A DNA stretch of 64,000 bases from Symbiodinium natans (GCA_905221605.1 CAJNDS010001569.1:719442-783441); one strand, 5' to 3'. Shown: positions 54,401 to 64,000, counted from the stretch's first letter. Numbers and translations are program-made. The notes: a model not told the origin generated them from the letters alone.

Positions 54401-57400
54401 CGGCATGCTATCAAAGGCCCTGGCACGCACCCCAAACCCCGACCGTACATCCTAGAGCCTTCAAGCTCCAAACCCATGGCTGCACTCTATAGATGCTTGT
54501 AGAATACCTAAACCCTAAACCCTAAACCCTAAACCCTAAACCCTAAACCTTGTAGAATAGACCGACAGACCGATGACAGAGAGTAAAGGTTCGTTTGTGG
54601 ACAGAAGAAATCGTAGCTGAAGCTGAGGCTCACTACTTCCTCAGGTTGCTCCACGACAAGGCCCGCAACCGTAGCGAGAGCGTGCTGGAGCACGGCAGTG
54701 GCTATGCTGGTGTTCCTTATGCTGTTGGGCTTCCGGCATACCTATTAAGCCCAACAGCAAACCCGAAACGGGCATTTTCAAAATGTAAACTTCTCTAATC
54801 TATGGTCCCTACTCGCACGTTATACAGAACAGAACTCTTTGGCTGAGGGATGCAAAACAAAGGTAGACGCCTCGAAGGCCACGAAGCTTCGCCCTCACGC
54901 CTCAGACGTCAAGGCCCCAAGCCCCAAAGTCTCCACCCAGAACCCCAAACCTCGACCCCCAAACCCCTAACCCCTAACCCCTAAACCCTAAACCCTAAAC
55001 CCTAAACCCTAAACCCCTACAACGCATGCTCCAACAGGCCCATACCAGCAGCCCAAGGGCTTAAGACTCAAGGAGCCCCTTCCACCCTACACATGAACAC
55101 CCTTAATCTTGTTTAGGGTCTAGGGGCATAGGGGGTTGGGGTATAGGGTTTTGGGTTTAGGGTTAGGGTTTTAGGGCTATTGGGGCCCCACGCCAAAAAA
55201 CCCTAAACCTTAAACCCTAAACCCTAAACCGCCAGGGCATCCTGTCACGGTGCTACTCCCAGAACATCGACAGCCTCGAGTGCCGAGCCGGACTGCCTGC
55301 AGAGAAGCTGGCGGCTTGGTGCTCTGAATGGGAAGGGTTTAGGGTTTAGGGTGTAGGGTTTAGGGTTGAGGGTTTGGGGTTGGGGGTTGGGTGTTGGGGT
55401 TTGGGGTTAGGGTTTGGGGTTTAGGGGGGTTTGTTGAGGGTTTCGGCTTGGGCTGCAGCGTTTAGGGCCTAGACCCTTCGCCCCAAGCCGGGAATCAGAA
55501 GCCCGAAGCCGTAAGCATCCTAAACCTGAGCTCCATTTCCGCGATACGGGGCCCTAATCCCCAAACGCACACCCTTAACCCTAAACCCTACACCCCTAAC
55601 CCTAAACACTGAACCCGATTCAGGCCCAGACGGAAAGGCTTGAAAGTGTCTGCCAGGGTCTCGGGAGGGTTTGGGAGAGCACTCCTCAGGCCCCTCGAGG
55701 CCTCTTGCCTTGCAAAGCTTTGGGCTTTGGCGTAAGCTTTGGGCTTTTTTTGGGTTGAGGGTTTGGGGTTTGGGGTTTAGGGTTTAGGGATTGCGGTTTA
55801 GGGTTTAGGGTGCTTTGGGGTTTTGGGGTTATGGAGTTTTGAACTTTTGGGTTTTGGGGTTTTAGGGCTTGTGGAGTTTCCTACAATATTCTGGCCTCAG
55901 CACTCTGCACGGACATCGCTCCCCGGGAAGTGAATGCACGAGGCGGAGTAAGGAACAGACCCGGATGTAGCAAGCTTCTTGAAGTCAGAAATTTGGTTGT
56001 GGGGGGGGGTGGGAGAGGGGAATCATGCGGTGAAGCGTTGTCGACATCTAGGATGCCCAGTAGTGCCCTCATTCCCCCTCCCTTCTGAACTTCTGAACAA
56101 ACCAAAACAAAGGCGCCCTCGTTCTAAGCATTCACAAAGCGCTGAGCCGAGGTGGCGGCTCATGGCAACTTCGATGCGGCCCATGTCATCGACACGGAGC
56201 CCGAGGTGTTGGTAGAGCCACGTCTGCCCTTTAGCGGATTGCCTTTACTACGCAGTTTAGGACTTTAAGGCTTGACGTCAACGCTTCAGGACACGGACTG
56301 AGAGGGGATGGACACTTGGGTTGGTACCGGGCGCTTAAAGGAAGATCAGGGAGGAAGCCTCGGTGCCGCGTAGACACACAGAAACCCTGCGTTGATCCTA
56401 GACGTTTCACCAAGATCTCCATCCCACATGTGCAGCCAAGCTTCTGCCGCAAGGTCGAGTTCAAGGCCCTATACCCTACACCCTAAATCCTAAACCCTAA
56501 ACGATCGGTTCGGGGGTCTAAGATCAAGATTGGGAAGTTCTCCTCAACAGAAGTCCTGGGGTTCTTACCCTTCGGCCATGAGCCCCCAAGTCCCACGCAA
56601 GCTCACACAAATTTCTCCCCTTATGGGGCCCGTTGAAACCTTGTGTGTCCGTTTTTTGAGCCTTTCTTAGCCCTTGTTAGACCTGTTCAAGCCCCTTGTT
56701 TTCACCACTATTGGCAATGTAATATAGGGGTCGGAATAGTTACTAATAATATTCCCTTATGGTCCCTTTCTAATTATACTGCAATAACCCCCAAAACCTA
56801 TTCTAATTCTTCAGGCCCCTACATTAGGCTTCGGGTGCTAGCCAAGGACATCAATGAGCTGAAAGCAGCTCTGGACAAGGGCGAGGACTCTCTGTTTGGC
56901 GGGTTCGGATGCCTAGACCTCTTGAGCTTCTGTCTTTTGTTTCGGGTTTAGGGTCAGGGTTCAGGGTTTCGTCCGCAGGGTACGAGGGGCCGACGACCCT
57001 CGCCTCCCTCCGCGCAACAAGGGGACGCAGAGTGCCTGCGACCTACACTTAAGACCAATTGCCTCCAGAGGATCCGAAGTTTCAGCTCAACCTTCCCCCT
57101 GAAGAGGAGGGCTGGCGCAAGCTGAAGGAGGAGAAGGGAGGCCTCGTGAAGCCCAAGATCGTCTTCTTTGGGGAGGAGTGCAGAATTTAGGGTTCAGGGG
57201 GTGTAAGGTTCTGGGGCCGTTTTGTCCGGTAGGCTTATGGGATTCCGGGCTTGAGCACCATGGGAGGTGTGCTTTTGATTCTGCTTTGGAGCTTGGCTTC
57301 TTGTCGTTGACTTGAGATGCGCACAGGGCTTAGTTGAGCTTTAGGGCTGGGTCTAGTAACAGCCATCAAAAGCCCCTAGGCCCTGGCATCAACCCTAAAC

Positions 57401-60400
57401 CCTAAACCCTAAACCCTAAACCCTAAACCCTAAACCCTAAACCCTCAACCCCTAGCCGAAAGAGTGCCAGATGTGAGTCCTCAGGAGCTCCCCGAGCGCT
57501 TCGGCCGGCTACACAGAAGAGACCTGGCTGAGTGTGACCTGCTGATCGTGATGGGGACCTCCCTGGCTGCTTGCCTGCAGAGTAATTAGGGTTTAGGGTT
57601 TAGGGTTTAGGGTTTGATTAGTGTCTATAGTCCATAAACCCTCCAAATTCTGCGTTCAAAGGCTTTGGGATAAGGCGCATGCAAGACTTCACGAGAGCAA
57701 TCCAGAGACATCAGGCGCACCTACAACGAGAGACCTGCCGGACTCTCAAGCCCAAACCCTTCGAGGCCTCAAATCCCCGAAGGCTGACGTGAAGTAGATT
57801 GTTTTTGCTGTAGTTGATGAGTGTACATATGAGTATCACTACACCTTCAAACTGCTACAAACTCCCCGAGACCCCCCTCCGCGAAGGTTGTACATCCCTT
57901 CGCAGGCCTCGTGGGCTATGCTGGCAGGGCGGCCCCCAGGCGCCCCGGCTGCTGAGAACTTAGGGTCTTTTTGGGTCTTTGGGAAAGCCTGAGACTCTGT
58001 CCCTTGAAACCATGAACAAGTAGGGTTTAGGGTTTAGGGTTTAGGGCTATCCCGAGTCCCCCAACTCCAAAACCCCAAGCGGCCCAAGCGCCCCTACTCC
58101 CAGGCTGCTGATCAACCGAGATCAGGCCGGAACCTGCGATGACCTGCGTTTGGGCTTCCGCTTCCATCTCGCCGCTCACCTTCGGAAAGGTTTAGGGTTT
58201 GGGGTTTGGGGTTTAGGGTTTAGGGTTTAGGGTTTGGGTTTAGGCTTTAGGGCATGGGGTTTCGAACGTTTGGGGTTGAGGCCTGGTGAGTTTTCGGGAG
58301 TTACTGGTAGGTTGCGTGGGTTTAGGGTCGTTTGAAGGGTTTAGGGTTTGGCCTTTTACATAGGGTTTGACGTAAAACGGGAGCCGAAGCAGTTGTCATA
58401 GTGTCTCCATATCCACTAATCCCCATACTCACTACAGAGACCCCCTGCCTTGGACAGCTCCCTGGACCCTCAACCTTTAGGAACAAGGCGGAAAGCCGAC
58501 ACGCAAAGTTTGGAACGTGGCGGCTGCAGCTCTCAGACGCCCGAAGCCCTAAACCCTCCCGTAAGCCAAGTACCTTAAACACGAAACCCTCACCCCTACA
58601 TGCATCGGGTTTAGAGCTTGGAGCCTATCTCCTGCCCAGAGCCAAGCCCTTGAACTTCTAGACCCTTAAAGGGTAATTTTAGGGCCCTATGCAATCCCTT
58701 AAAAGGTATATACAGGGCCCTATATAATCCTTTAAAGGGGTAAATATGGGGCCCTACATAATCCCTTAAGGGTTTGTAGAGGTTGTACAGGGTTCGTGCT
58801 TGCCGCCTTTCTGGGGCCCGTTGTGGGCTTTTGGGGTTGAGTTTAGGTATCGAGGGCTTGTGTGCGTGGAATGCTTGGTACCAGGACCAGCTCTTACACC
58901 TGAAACCCTAAACCCTAACCCTAAACCCTAAACCCTCAAGACCTGTATAAATAGAAATTGTATAGCCTCACCAAGCGCAACAACGCGCCTTCACAAGCCC
59001 TGTTTATTGCCAAAAGATAAGGATTTTGCAAATCACACAAATGGCAATTTTTGTCCATTTGAGCCTTCGCAAACCTTGAATTCAGGCCAAAACCTAGGGA
59101 TTTTCCCTAGATTGGCGGCCTTGGAAACACCCAAAGTGGCAGATTTTCGTGATTTTTGACCATTTTGGGATTTCAAAAACCCTGAATTCAGGCAAAAACA
59201 TAGGGATTTTCCTTAGGTTGGCGGCCTTGGAAACACCAAAAATGGCAAATTTTGGTGATTTTTGGCACTTTTTGGGTTTTCACAGGCCTGAATTAAAGCC
59301 AAACCGTAGGGATTTTCCCTAGTTTCAAGAAACCCTGAATGAAGGCAAAAAACATAGGGATGTTCCTGAGGTTGGCCGTCAAAAGCCCTGGACTAAGGCA
59401 AAAAACATAGGGATTTTCCTTAGGTTGGCGGCCTTGGAAACCCACAAAATGGCTTGGTCTCCTGCTCTAGTTGATGTTTTTCTTTTATGAAGTCTACCAT
59501 TCATGGCCGTGTGCTTACCTTTCTGCATGCGTATCCTTAAGATCCGTTGGTGGAAACGACATTCACGGCTCCGAAAGGCTAATCTTTCAGATCTGTTGTG
59601 CAGGTGTGACTTTGTGCCTTATCTTCGTTGCTGCGTCTGACTCCATGACAGGTCCGTGGACGACGTCGTTGGGTTGTGAACTTAAAGAATCGCAACAACA
59701 TCGAGCGTCAGCTTCTCGATTTGAAAGCGGTTCATGTAGCGTGCATTTGATCCAACGAGGTGGACTATGATCTCGCAACACTCCACGTGAACCATTGTAA
59801 CAAGCGTCGTGCACGGTTACTAGTTGACTTTGTGATTCCAGGTCCGTTGGCGAGCATTGCCTCCCTGGGTCCGAGCCGAAGTGACCGTTATAACAGTCGG
59901 GGTGTTGCGAATGTCAATTTGAACTGAGAAGTACTCGCTTCATTTGCTGGCTTTGTTATTATATGCAAGGTGAAAGCAAAACTCCGACAGCGCAGGGCAT
60001 CCAACTCAAATTCATGTACTGGAAACAATTACATGCAATGTAAACGAAGCTTCGCAGGCAGGCTTCATGCGACGGGCGATGTGGGTCAACGGCTGAGTCA
60101 ATTCATGAAAAGTTCATTCTAACCTAACGCACGGTGTCCTGCAATCATCCCGAGGCCATGCAGAAGTGGGTCAGGTTCTCAGTCTGCTGTAACATGTCTG
60201 TACCACATCGAGCGAGTGCAGTGCGAGTACATGATGGGTTTAAGGAGATTACCATTCGGCGAGCAGCACGTGCCAGGTCCTCGGACACTCAGTGTGTGCG
60301 CCAATCAAAGGTAACCGTGGAGCACACGCTCGTTATCTGATGAGTGTTTCTTTCTTTGACTTCGTGGATGTCGTGTTCGACTGCTGCCAAGTACTGCAGG

Positions 60401-63400
60401 TGGCAGAAACTACCGAGCATTGAGTTGTGCATGCCATAACAATCGCAAATCGATTCACTTCTACATATGTGATGTAGATCGGAAGGCTACGAAGTTGCAA
60501 TGGGATGCGGTCGTCCGTGGCCTTGGAAGTCATTGATTTCACGACGCCGTCTACAACAAACTCTTCCACATTACTTAGTCTGTGACGTGCATCACAATTA
60601 GCAACTTAAAGAGCAGCACGTTGTTAGGTGTTCAATCAGTTTTGTGGTGGTGAAGCAGCCTGTGACTTAGTCTTGGAAGCAATGATAAGCTGGAAGTTTT
60701 AGCAGTAGAAATGGAACTTCGTCGAGGTGAAACCCGACAGCCGGATTGAAAACGCTGATTGCTGAGCTCTCCGTGTGCAAACAGCCCGCTGTGTGTATGA
60801 CAGGAATGGCGCTGTTATGCATATATGTCATGTTGCAAGGTCTCATGTAATCGATGTCGCGTAGCCGTTCAATCAGAGTTTTCAACAGTGCCATGTCGAT
60901 GCATGATCCTGACTGAAGTGAGGTTCAAACACCGCAAACCCAAGAACGCGGCGCGTGCCAGGTCAGCAACTAAGCACAGCCGCATCGTTCAATTGATTAC
61001 TGCCATTTATGGCGAATTATTTTCACTGAGGTCATTGCACCCAAGCACTTCCAAAGGGCGTAGTTTCTTTTCTTGGGTGTCTATGTTTTTCATTTTAGAA
61101 GAGTTCAACATCATTGTTGCTGAATCATTGGTCAGTTACATGTTCCCCGATTTATTTGACGAGGCTTGTAGAAGAACGCGAAAGCACTATCATCCAGTGC
61201 TATCAGCGCGTGTTTTTTCACAAGGTTCGACACTTACATGTTTCATCGCTGCTTGTTTGGCCGTGTGATCCTTTGTACTCGAGTCAATGCTTTCTTCTGC
61301 AAGGCGCAAACGAAATGCTGGAAGCCAAGTCTTCGAGCTTTTAGCTGTGCGTTGCAGCTTCATTATTCGGTTGATCTGGCGACCACTGGAGACTGGAGGT
61401 GCCACATATGAAAGCGTGCGTCTCAGTACACCCATTGAAGACTCCCCGAGTAAACCGAGCAGGCAGTGTTAACAGCATTGATTTTAACAGGATGGCTTGG
61501 TCGCCAAAAAGGGCAAGTGCAAAACTAAGGCAGGTTTGGGAAAGGCAAGTTTCGAGTCAGTTCTTCTTTTTTCTAGCTGAAACAAGTGAACATGCCTAAT
61601 AACTTCAAAAGCTGCAAAACCTGCAAGACCAGTCCGGGAGGGCCAAAGGAAACAAACAAATGTGTTTCCAAGGGGCGCTTTGCAAACACATCTGTTTACC
61701 GCGGGTCCCGAGAGGTCGGGAAAGGTTTAAAAGGGTCCAAACTCCTTCAAAATTGGCCACTGAGTGGGTTTCCCGGGCTCGGAACTCAAATCGGGTTTAG
61801 ATGATCTGGGATGAGCGAAGGAAAACTCAAATCGGGTTTAGAAAAATGACTGAAGCTTTGGGCGGGTTCCTGGGGGGAGGGGGGGTGCCACGCCTGCGGC
61901 GAATTGACCGCGGGGCGCGCGCTGGCGAACCCTAAACCCTAAACCCTAAACCCTAAACCCTAAACCCGAAACCCGAAACCCGAAACCCTAAACCCTAAAC
62001 CCTAAACCGACCGAAGCCCCCTAAACCCCAAAAAGAAGCCCCAAAGTCCTAAGCGTCCAGCCCCTCTCATCCAAAGCCCGTAAACCGCTAGAACCCTCAA
62101 GCTCCTAACTTCTAAACCCGGAAGTTCTATTACAGGAGCCAGAACGATATTGCATACCCATTCTAACTCCATGTTAGTCATCAGCCCGGTTACACCCTGC
62201 GCCCGCACTCCAAACATCCATTATAGGCCCCGCCTTTACGGATTGAGGTTCATTCTAGAGCACCTTGAAGGATTACATAGGGGTGGTACGAGGAACCTCC
62301 TTCCCCAATCCCCGAAGGGCTAGTAAGATTACACCCCTTGGGGGAGAACAACCCAGGAGGGAGACCAAAACTGGCGAGACGTCTTTCACCAGGCGGGCGA
62401 TGCAAGTTAAGTCAGGGATTAGCAAGGCTACTCTGTAGGAGTTTAGCGAGTTTGCCGTATGAAGTTTGGGTTTTGGGATTTATGAAGTATGGGCCCGGTT
62501 CCTGGCATTGAGATGGGTCCGGACTGAGATGGGCCGGGGCTGATCCCGGAGACCTCGAATTCCTAAACACTGGACCTATCATCAGGGATAAAGGTTCAAT
62601 AATCCCAAGCCCTAAACCCTAAACCCGAAACCCTAAACCCTAAGCCCTAAGCCCTAAGCCCTAAACCCTAAACCCTAAACCCTAAACCCTAAACCCTAAA
62701 CCCTAAGCCCGGCCTGCCCAGGGCGATTGCGACTCGGGCTGCCGGGCTTTGGCCGAAGCCCTGGGCTGGAAGGACGACCTCGAAAGCCTTATCGACTCCA
62801 AAGGCGGGGAGGAGGGGGGGCGGAGGGGGGCGGGACTGGGGGGTTTAGGGTTGAAACTTGGACTTGGGCTCTAAACTTCTGTCAGGAATTTCGAGTTTAA
62901 GGACAGCCGCCCCAGACTTTGCATGCTTCGAACGTTGTCCCCAGGCTTGGTGGTTGGTTGGTGGAGGTGCTGAGACAAGAGGCTCGTTGGACACGAGCGC
63001 ACCACTAACGGAAGAAGGGCGAAGACCAGGAGACTGAGGACAACGCAGGGAAGTGAAGGAAATCACGACAACACAAAGAAGCTGCCACCCCTAAGCCCTA
63101 AGCCCTAAACCCCAAACCCTAAACCCGAAATCCGAAAAGGTCGTAAAACAAGGAGGAGTCTTCGCATCCCGGTAGAGCTTGCGCCCAGAAATTGGGTGGT
63201 ATGCGCGAGGTTGGGATTCGCTTTCCCTTAGAGCTGAGGTCCTAGACCTCGATACAACCCTAAGGTTTTGGCCCCAAGGGCCATAAACCCCTCACCCCGA
63301 ACCATCCTGATCCTGAACGCCTATTGAATTTCAAAGACTTCAGGGCTCTTGTGCTCAGTCAGTGTAGCCTATGAACCCAATAACCCTAAACCCGAAACCC

Positions 63401-63548
63401 TAAACCTTAAACCCACAACCCTAAACCCTAAACCCATAAACCAATAACCCTAAACCCGAAACCCAAATCGGAAGGTGCCGCCTCCATCTCGCGGGCTCCC
63501 TGGGCTGAGCTGGACGAAGCCCCGCCGAAAGAGGGCTACGGCAGCTAG
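51430..63548 (+). CDS. SIR2-family NAD-dependent protein deacylase (class I sirtuin-like), 16 exons
   Basis: NAD-dependent lysine deacylase of the SIRT2/Hst2-like class. Exons: 51430-51485, 51705-51784, 52460-52511, 53182-53214, 53701-53751, 54205-54235, 54628-54660, 55236-55310, 56152-56211, 56847-56898, 57069-57179, 57465-57565, 57887-57939, 58104-58189, 62708-62803, 63475-63548. They join in phase to 347 aa plus TAG. Motifs in order: SFDLEGIARF, KIVVMCGAGISTSAG, IPDFRTPGTGLYDNLQ, SIFEMNFFRDNPAAFYELA, MWPGNFEPTPAHYFLRLL, HDKGILSRCYSQNIDSLE (Asn and Asp of NID), AAHGNF (catalytic His), LVKPKIVFFGEELP, LLIVMGTSL, VHPFAGLV, RLLINRDQAG, GDCDSGCRALAEALGW. The four zinc cysteines are missing. 13 of 15 donors are GC; only introns 9 and 14 use GT. 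The frame is open upstream of the ATG to a TGA at 51313, so an earlier start exon is possible. Least certain points: the ends of exons 9 and 10, and the start of exon 15. Confidence 0.9.
51705..51784 (+). CDS. Sirtuin exon 2: NAD-binding GAGIS motif
   Basis: Acceptor tttaag|g at 51704 right after a TTTAGGG array; encodes FMRRYIADKACKKIVVMCG and AGISTSA. Donor cgcag|gcgaca is GC. An in-frame ATG at 51709 exists, but exon 1 supplies the conserved DLEGIAR just before it, so this is not the start. Confidence 0.9.
52460..52511 (+). CDS. Sirtuin exon 3: IPDFRTPGTGLYDNLQ
   Basis: ctgcag|gg acceptor and cagag|gcggct GC donor. It carries the conserved IPDFR and GLYDNL segment that forms the NAD pocket loop. 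Confidence 0.95.
52883..52992. mobile_element. Long palindromic MITE-like element in sirtuin intron 3
   Basis: Left arm agagactccaaaacccctta..attaaggaatctaccttaaatcata, right arm the near-perfect inverse ending aaggggctttggagtctct. Arms of about 48 bp with a loop of about 12 bp; seen once. Confidence 0.85.
53826..53848. repeat. Poly-G tract, 23 nt
   Basis: Pure G run in sirtuin intron 5. Confidence 0.95.
53944..54041. mobile_element. MITE family M3 copy (reverse orientation) in sirtuin intron 5
   Basis: tagggggtaccttatggtgg ... catcttcgtaaaccccc. Confidence 0.75.
54090..54395. repeat. CCCTAAA and TTTAGGG arrays bracketing sirtuin exon 6
   Basis: CCCTAAA 54090-54170, then the 31-bp exon 6 (54205-54235), then TTTAGGG/CTTAGGG/CTTCGGG 54272-54395. 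A clean example of exon bracketing by opposed arrays. Confidence 0.95.
54628..54660 (+). CDS. Sirtuin exon 7 (33 bp): AHYFLRLLHDK
   Basis: gctgag|gctcac acceptor and gacaag|gcccgc GC donor; exactly 11 codons, phase 0 both sides. It joins exon 6 (FEPTP) and exon 8 (GILSRCYSQNID) into the family consensus. Confidence 0.92.
55236..55310 (+). CDS. Sirtuin exon 8: SQNIDSLE
   Basis: ccgccag|ggc acceptor after a CCCTAAA array. Encodes GILSRCYSQNIDSLECRAG and LPAEKL; NID is an NAD/catalytic motif. Donor aagctg|gcggct GC. Confidence 0.95.
56152..57179 (+). CDS. Sirtuin exons 9-11: catalytic His and zinc-less insert
   Basis: 56152-56211 (VAAHGNFDAAHVIDTEPEVL), 56847-56898 (DINELKAALDKGEDSLF) and 57069-57179 (DPKFQLNLPPEEEGWRKL ... 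GGLVKPKIVFFGEE). Between the catalytic HG and LVKP, where other sirtuins have two C-x-x-C pairs, there is no cysteine at all. The segment is acidic/helical instead. The exon 9 end is either 56205 or 56211. Confidence 0.85.
56720..56826. mobile_element. MITE family M1 copy (complete) in sirtuin intron 9
   Basis: taatataggggtcggaatag ... attcttcaggcccctacatta; 13-bp inverted ends TAATATAGGGGTC / GGCCCCTACATTA with flanking TA on both sides, as expected for a TA target duplication. It ends 20 bp before exon 10. Confidence 0.85.
58660..58770. repeat. Three-unit tandem repeat in sirtuin intron 14
   Basis: Units of about 38-40 bp: cccttaaagggtaattttag..ggccctatgcaat, cccttaaaaggtatatacag..ggccctatataat and cctttaaaggggtaaatatg..gggccctacataat. 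Confidence 0.85.
59080..59455. repeat. Tandem repeat of about 105 bp units in sirtuin intron 14
   Basis: Recurring aaaacatagggattttcctt..aggttggcggccttggaaac..acc..aaatggcaaatttt..gtgatttttgg and ccctgaattcaggc motifs; two fuller and three shortened units. Confidence 0.9.
59456..61850. other. Telomere-repeat-free insertion inside sirtuin intron 14
   Basis: Nearly 2.4 kb with no TTTAGGG-type units, no G/C runs and a more even base composition than the surroundings. It has several + and - open frames, the longest at 60826-61268, and recurring fragments such as gc.cgtgccaggtc (60270, 60950) and caggtccgt (59649, 59840; also at 43611). Could be an old mobile element or a displaced gene piece; no known protein recognised. 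Confidence 0.5.
60826..61268 (+). CDS. ORF of 147 codons within the insertion, unknown
   Basis: ATG frame beginning MSCCKVSCNRCRVAVQSE and ending STLTCFIAACLAV, TGA. Cys/Arg-rich N-terminus with a middle stretch FNIIVAESLVSYMFPDLF. The longest intact ORF of the region, but no family recognised; it may belong to the inserted element. Confidence 0.35.
61928..62010. repeat. CCCTAAA/CCCGAAA array
   Basis: About 11 units with three CCCGAAA variants. Confidence 0.9.
62605..62708. repeat. CCCTAAA array ending at sirtuin exon 15
   Basis: CCCTAAA/CCCTAAG units up to the last unit, whose ctaag supplies the acceptor AG used in the phase-consistent model. Confidence 0.9.
62708..62803 (+). CDS. Sirtuin exon 15: GDCDSGCRALAEALGW
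   Basis: Encodes the conserved C-terminal GDCD..C..L...LGW segment and KDDLESLIDSK. Start 62708 keeps phase with exon 14; an alternative acceptor cccag|ggc at 62721 fits the AG|G rule but breaks phase unless a missed mini-exon exists. Donor aaag|gcgggg GC. Confidence 0.85.
63475..63548 (+). CDS. Sirtuin exon 16 with stop codon
   Basis: cggaag|gt acceptor, AASISRAPWAELDEAPPK then EGYGS, TAG at 63546-63548. In phase with exon 15. Confidence 0.75.
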
Positions 63549-64000
63549 GACGCCAAATTCGTCTGCAGGGCAATGTCGGGTTCAGCTTAGGCTTTAATCA
63601 AGCTGGTGATTATGAGGTGCAAACGTGTTTTCTTAACAAGCATGAGGTTTGGGGTTGTTGAGAGGGCTTAGGGGCAGCGGGGAAGGCCCAACACAGCGGT
63701 CTCTCGCAAGCTCACCATGTTCCTTGCGTCGGCGCCATCATGTGCAGAGCTTCCGCGAAGAAGTCTGCACATCCGCCTCGAATACCGAAGCCGCGCAAAA
63801 CATTGAAGAAAACCAAACAAAGAGTGCAATGCTCGTTAATTCGGGTATATTATTTGATTCGATTAGGATCCCTGTCAAGTTTTGGTATGCTCCTCAAATA
63901 GCGGGACCGTTGCAATGTACGAGAACATTAGGAACATGGAAAGCAAGACGAGGGGTTCTTGCAAAAGTAATATGCCGATCCATGATTCTGCACGACACAA
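63549..64000. other. Downstream spacer, possible start of a next gene
   Basis: No telomere repeats. A short ATG frame at 63716-63805 (MFLASAPSCAELPRRSLH, preceded by cacc) could be a first exon. No polyadenylation signal, promoter or other gene is recognisable; the last 180 bp are AT-richer and without an open frame of note. Confidence 0.4.

Noticed and set aside
59040-59180. Dinoflagellate spliced-leader sequence
   Set aside because: Segments such as tttttgtccatttgagcc resemble the conserved leader loosely, but the full leader with a donor site is not present.

Overview
This is nuclear DNA from a eukaryote, most probably a dinoflagellate alga. Three signals point the same way. (1) The Arabidopsis-type telomere heptamer TTTAGGG/CCCTAAA is scattered through the whole 64 kb in dozens of arrays of 20 to 490 bp. 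(2) Every gene that can be followed confidently lies on the + strand. (3) Most introns begin with GC rather than GT, and nearly all acceptors read AG|G, a splice signature known from dinoflagellate genomes. The telomere-type repeats are interstitial: they sit in introns and between genes, and the window shows no chromosome end.

Three genes can be assembled from homology and reading phase. (a) A signal-peptide-bearing acyltransferase-3 / fucose 4-O-acetylase-like membrane protein (15111-16817, four exons, about 464 aa). (b) A GFA/CENP-V-type zinc protein (about 40648-43953) in tiny exons; the six core exons carry all seven expected cysteines. (c) A class I SIR2 deacetylase (51430-63548, 16 exons, 347 aa) spread over 12 kb. 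13 of its 15 introns start with GC, and the usual zinc-ribbon cysteines are absent. A fourth phase-consistent gene of unknown function lies at 19679-21332, and a Lys/Glu/Ala-rich multi-exon gene with (GA)n-filled introns at 1856-3577. Between these lie many short coding-like islands on the + strand that I cannot name; short open stretches occur by chance, so they carry low confidence.

The exon-intron architecture is the striking part. Small exons (often 30-100 bp) are commonly preceded by (CCCTAAA)n and followed by (TTTAGGG)n, so many introns have inverted telomere-type arrays at their two ends and could fold into hairpins. The same introns hold at least three families of roughly 90-110 bp MITE-like elements with terminal inverted repeats, plus palindromes, microsatellites ((GA)n, (TTC)n, (AAC)n, (TA)n, (GGGGTTTT)n) and pure G tracts of 15-26 nt. 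One telomere-repeat/MITE insert is flanked by a 15-bp direct repeat, and another intron by an 8-bp repeat, suggesting that introns arise here by insertion (introner-like).

Layout: 1-1850 repeats and a foldback; 1856-3577 Lys/Glu-rich gene; 3.6-14.9 kb repeats with coding-like islands; 15.1-16.8 acyltransferase; 16.9-19.6 islands; 19.7-21.3 unknown gene; 21.6-40.6 islands, MITEs and microsatellites; 40.6-44.7 GFA/CENP-V gene; 44.9-50.7 islands ending in a stop-bearing exon; 51.4-63.5 sirtuin, whose intron 14 holds a 2.9-kb telomere-repeat-free insertion; 63.55-64.0 downstream spacer. No rRNA, tRNA, spliced-leader or CRISPR feature was recognised.
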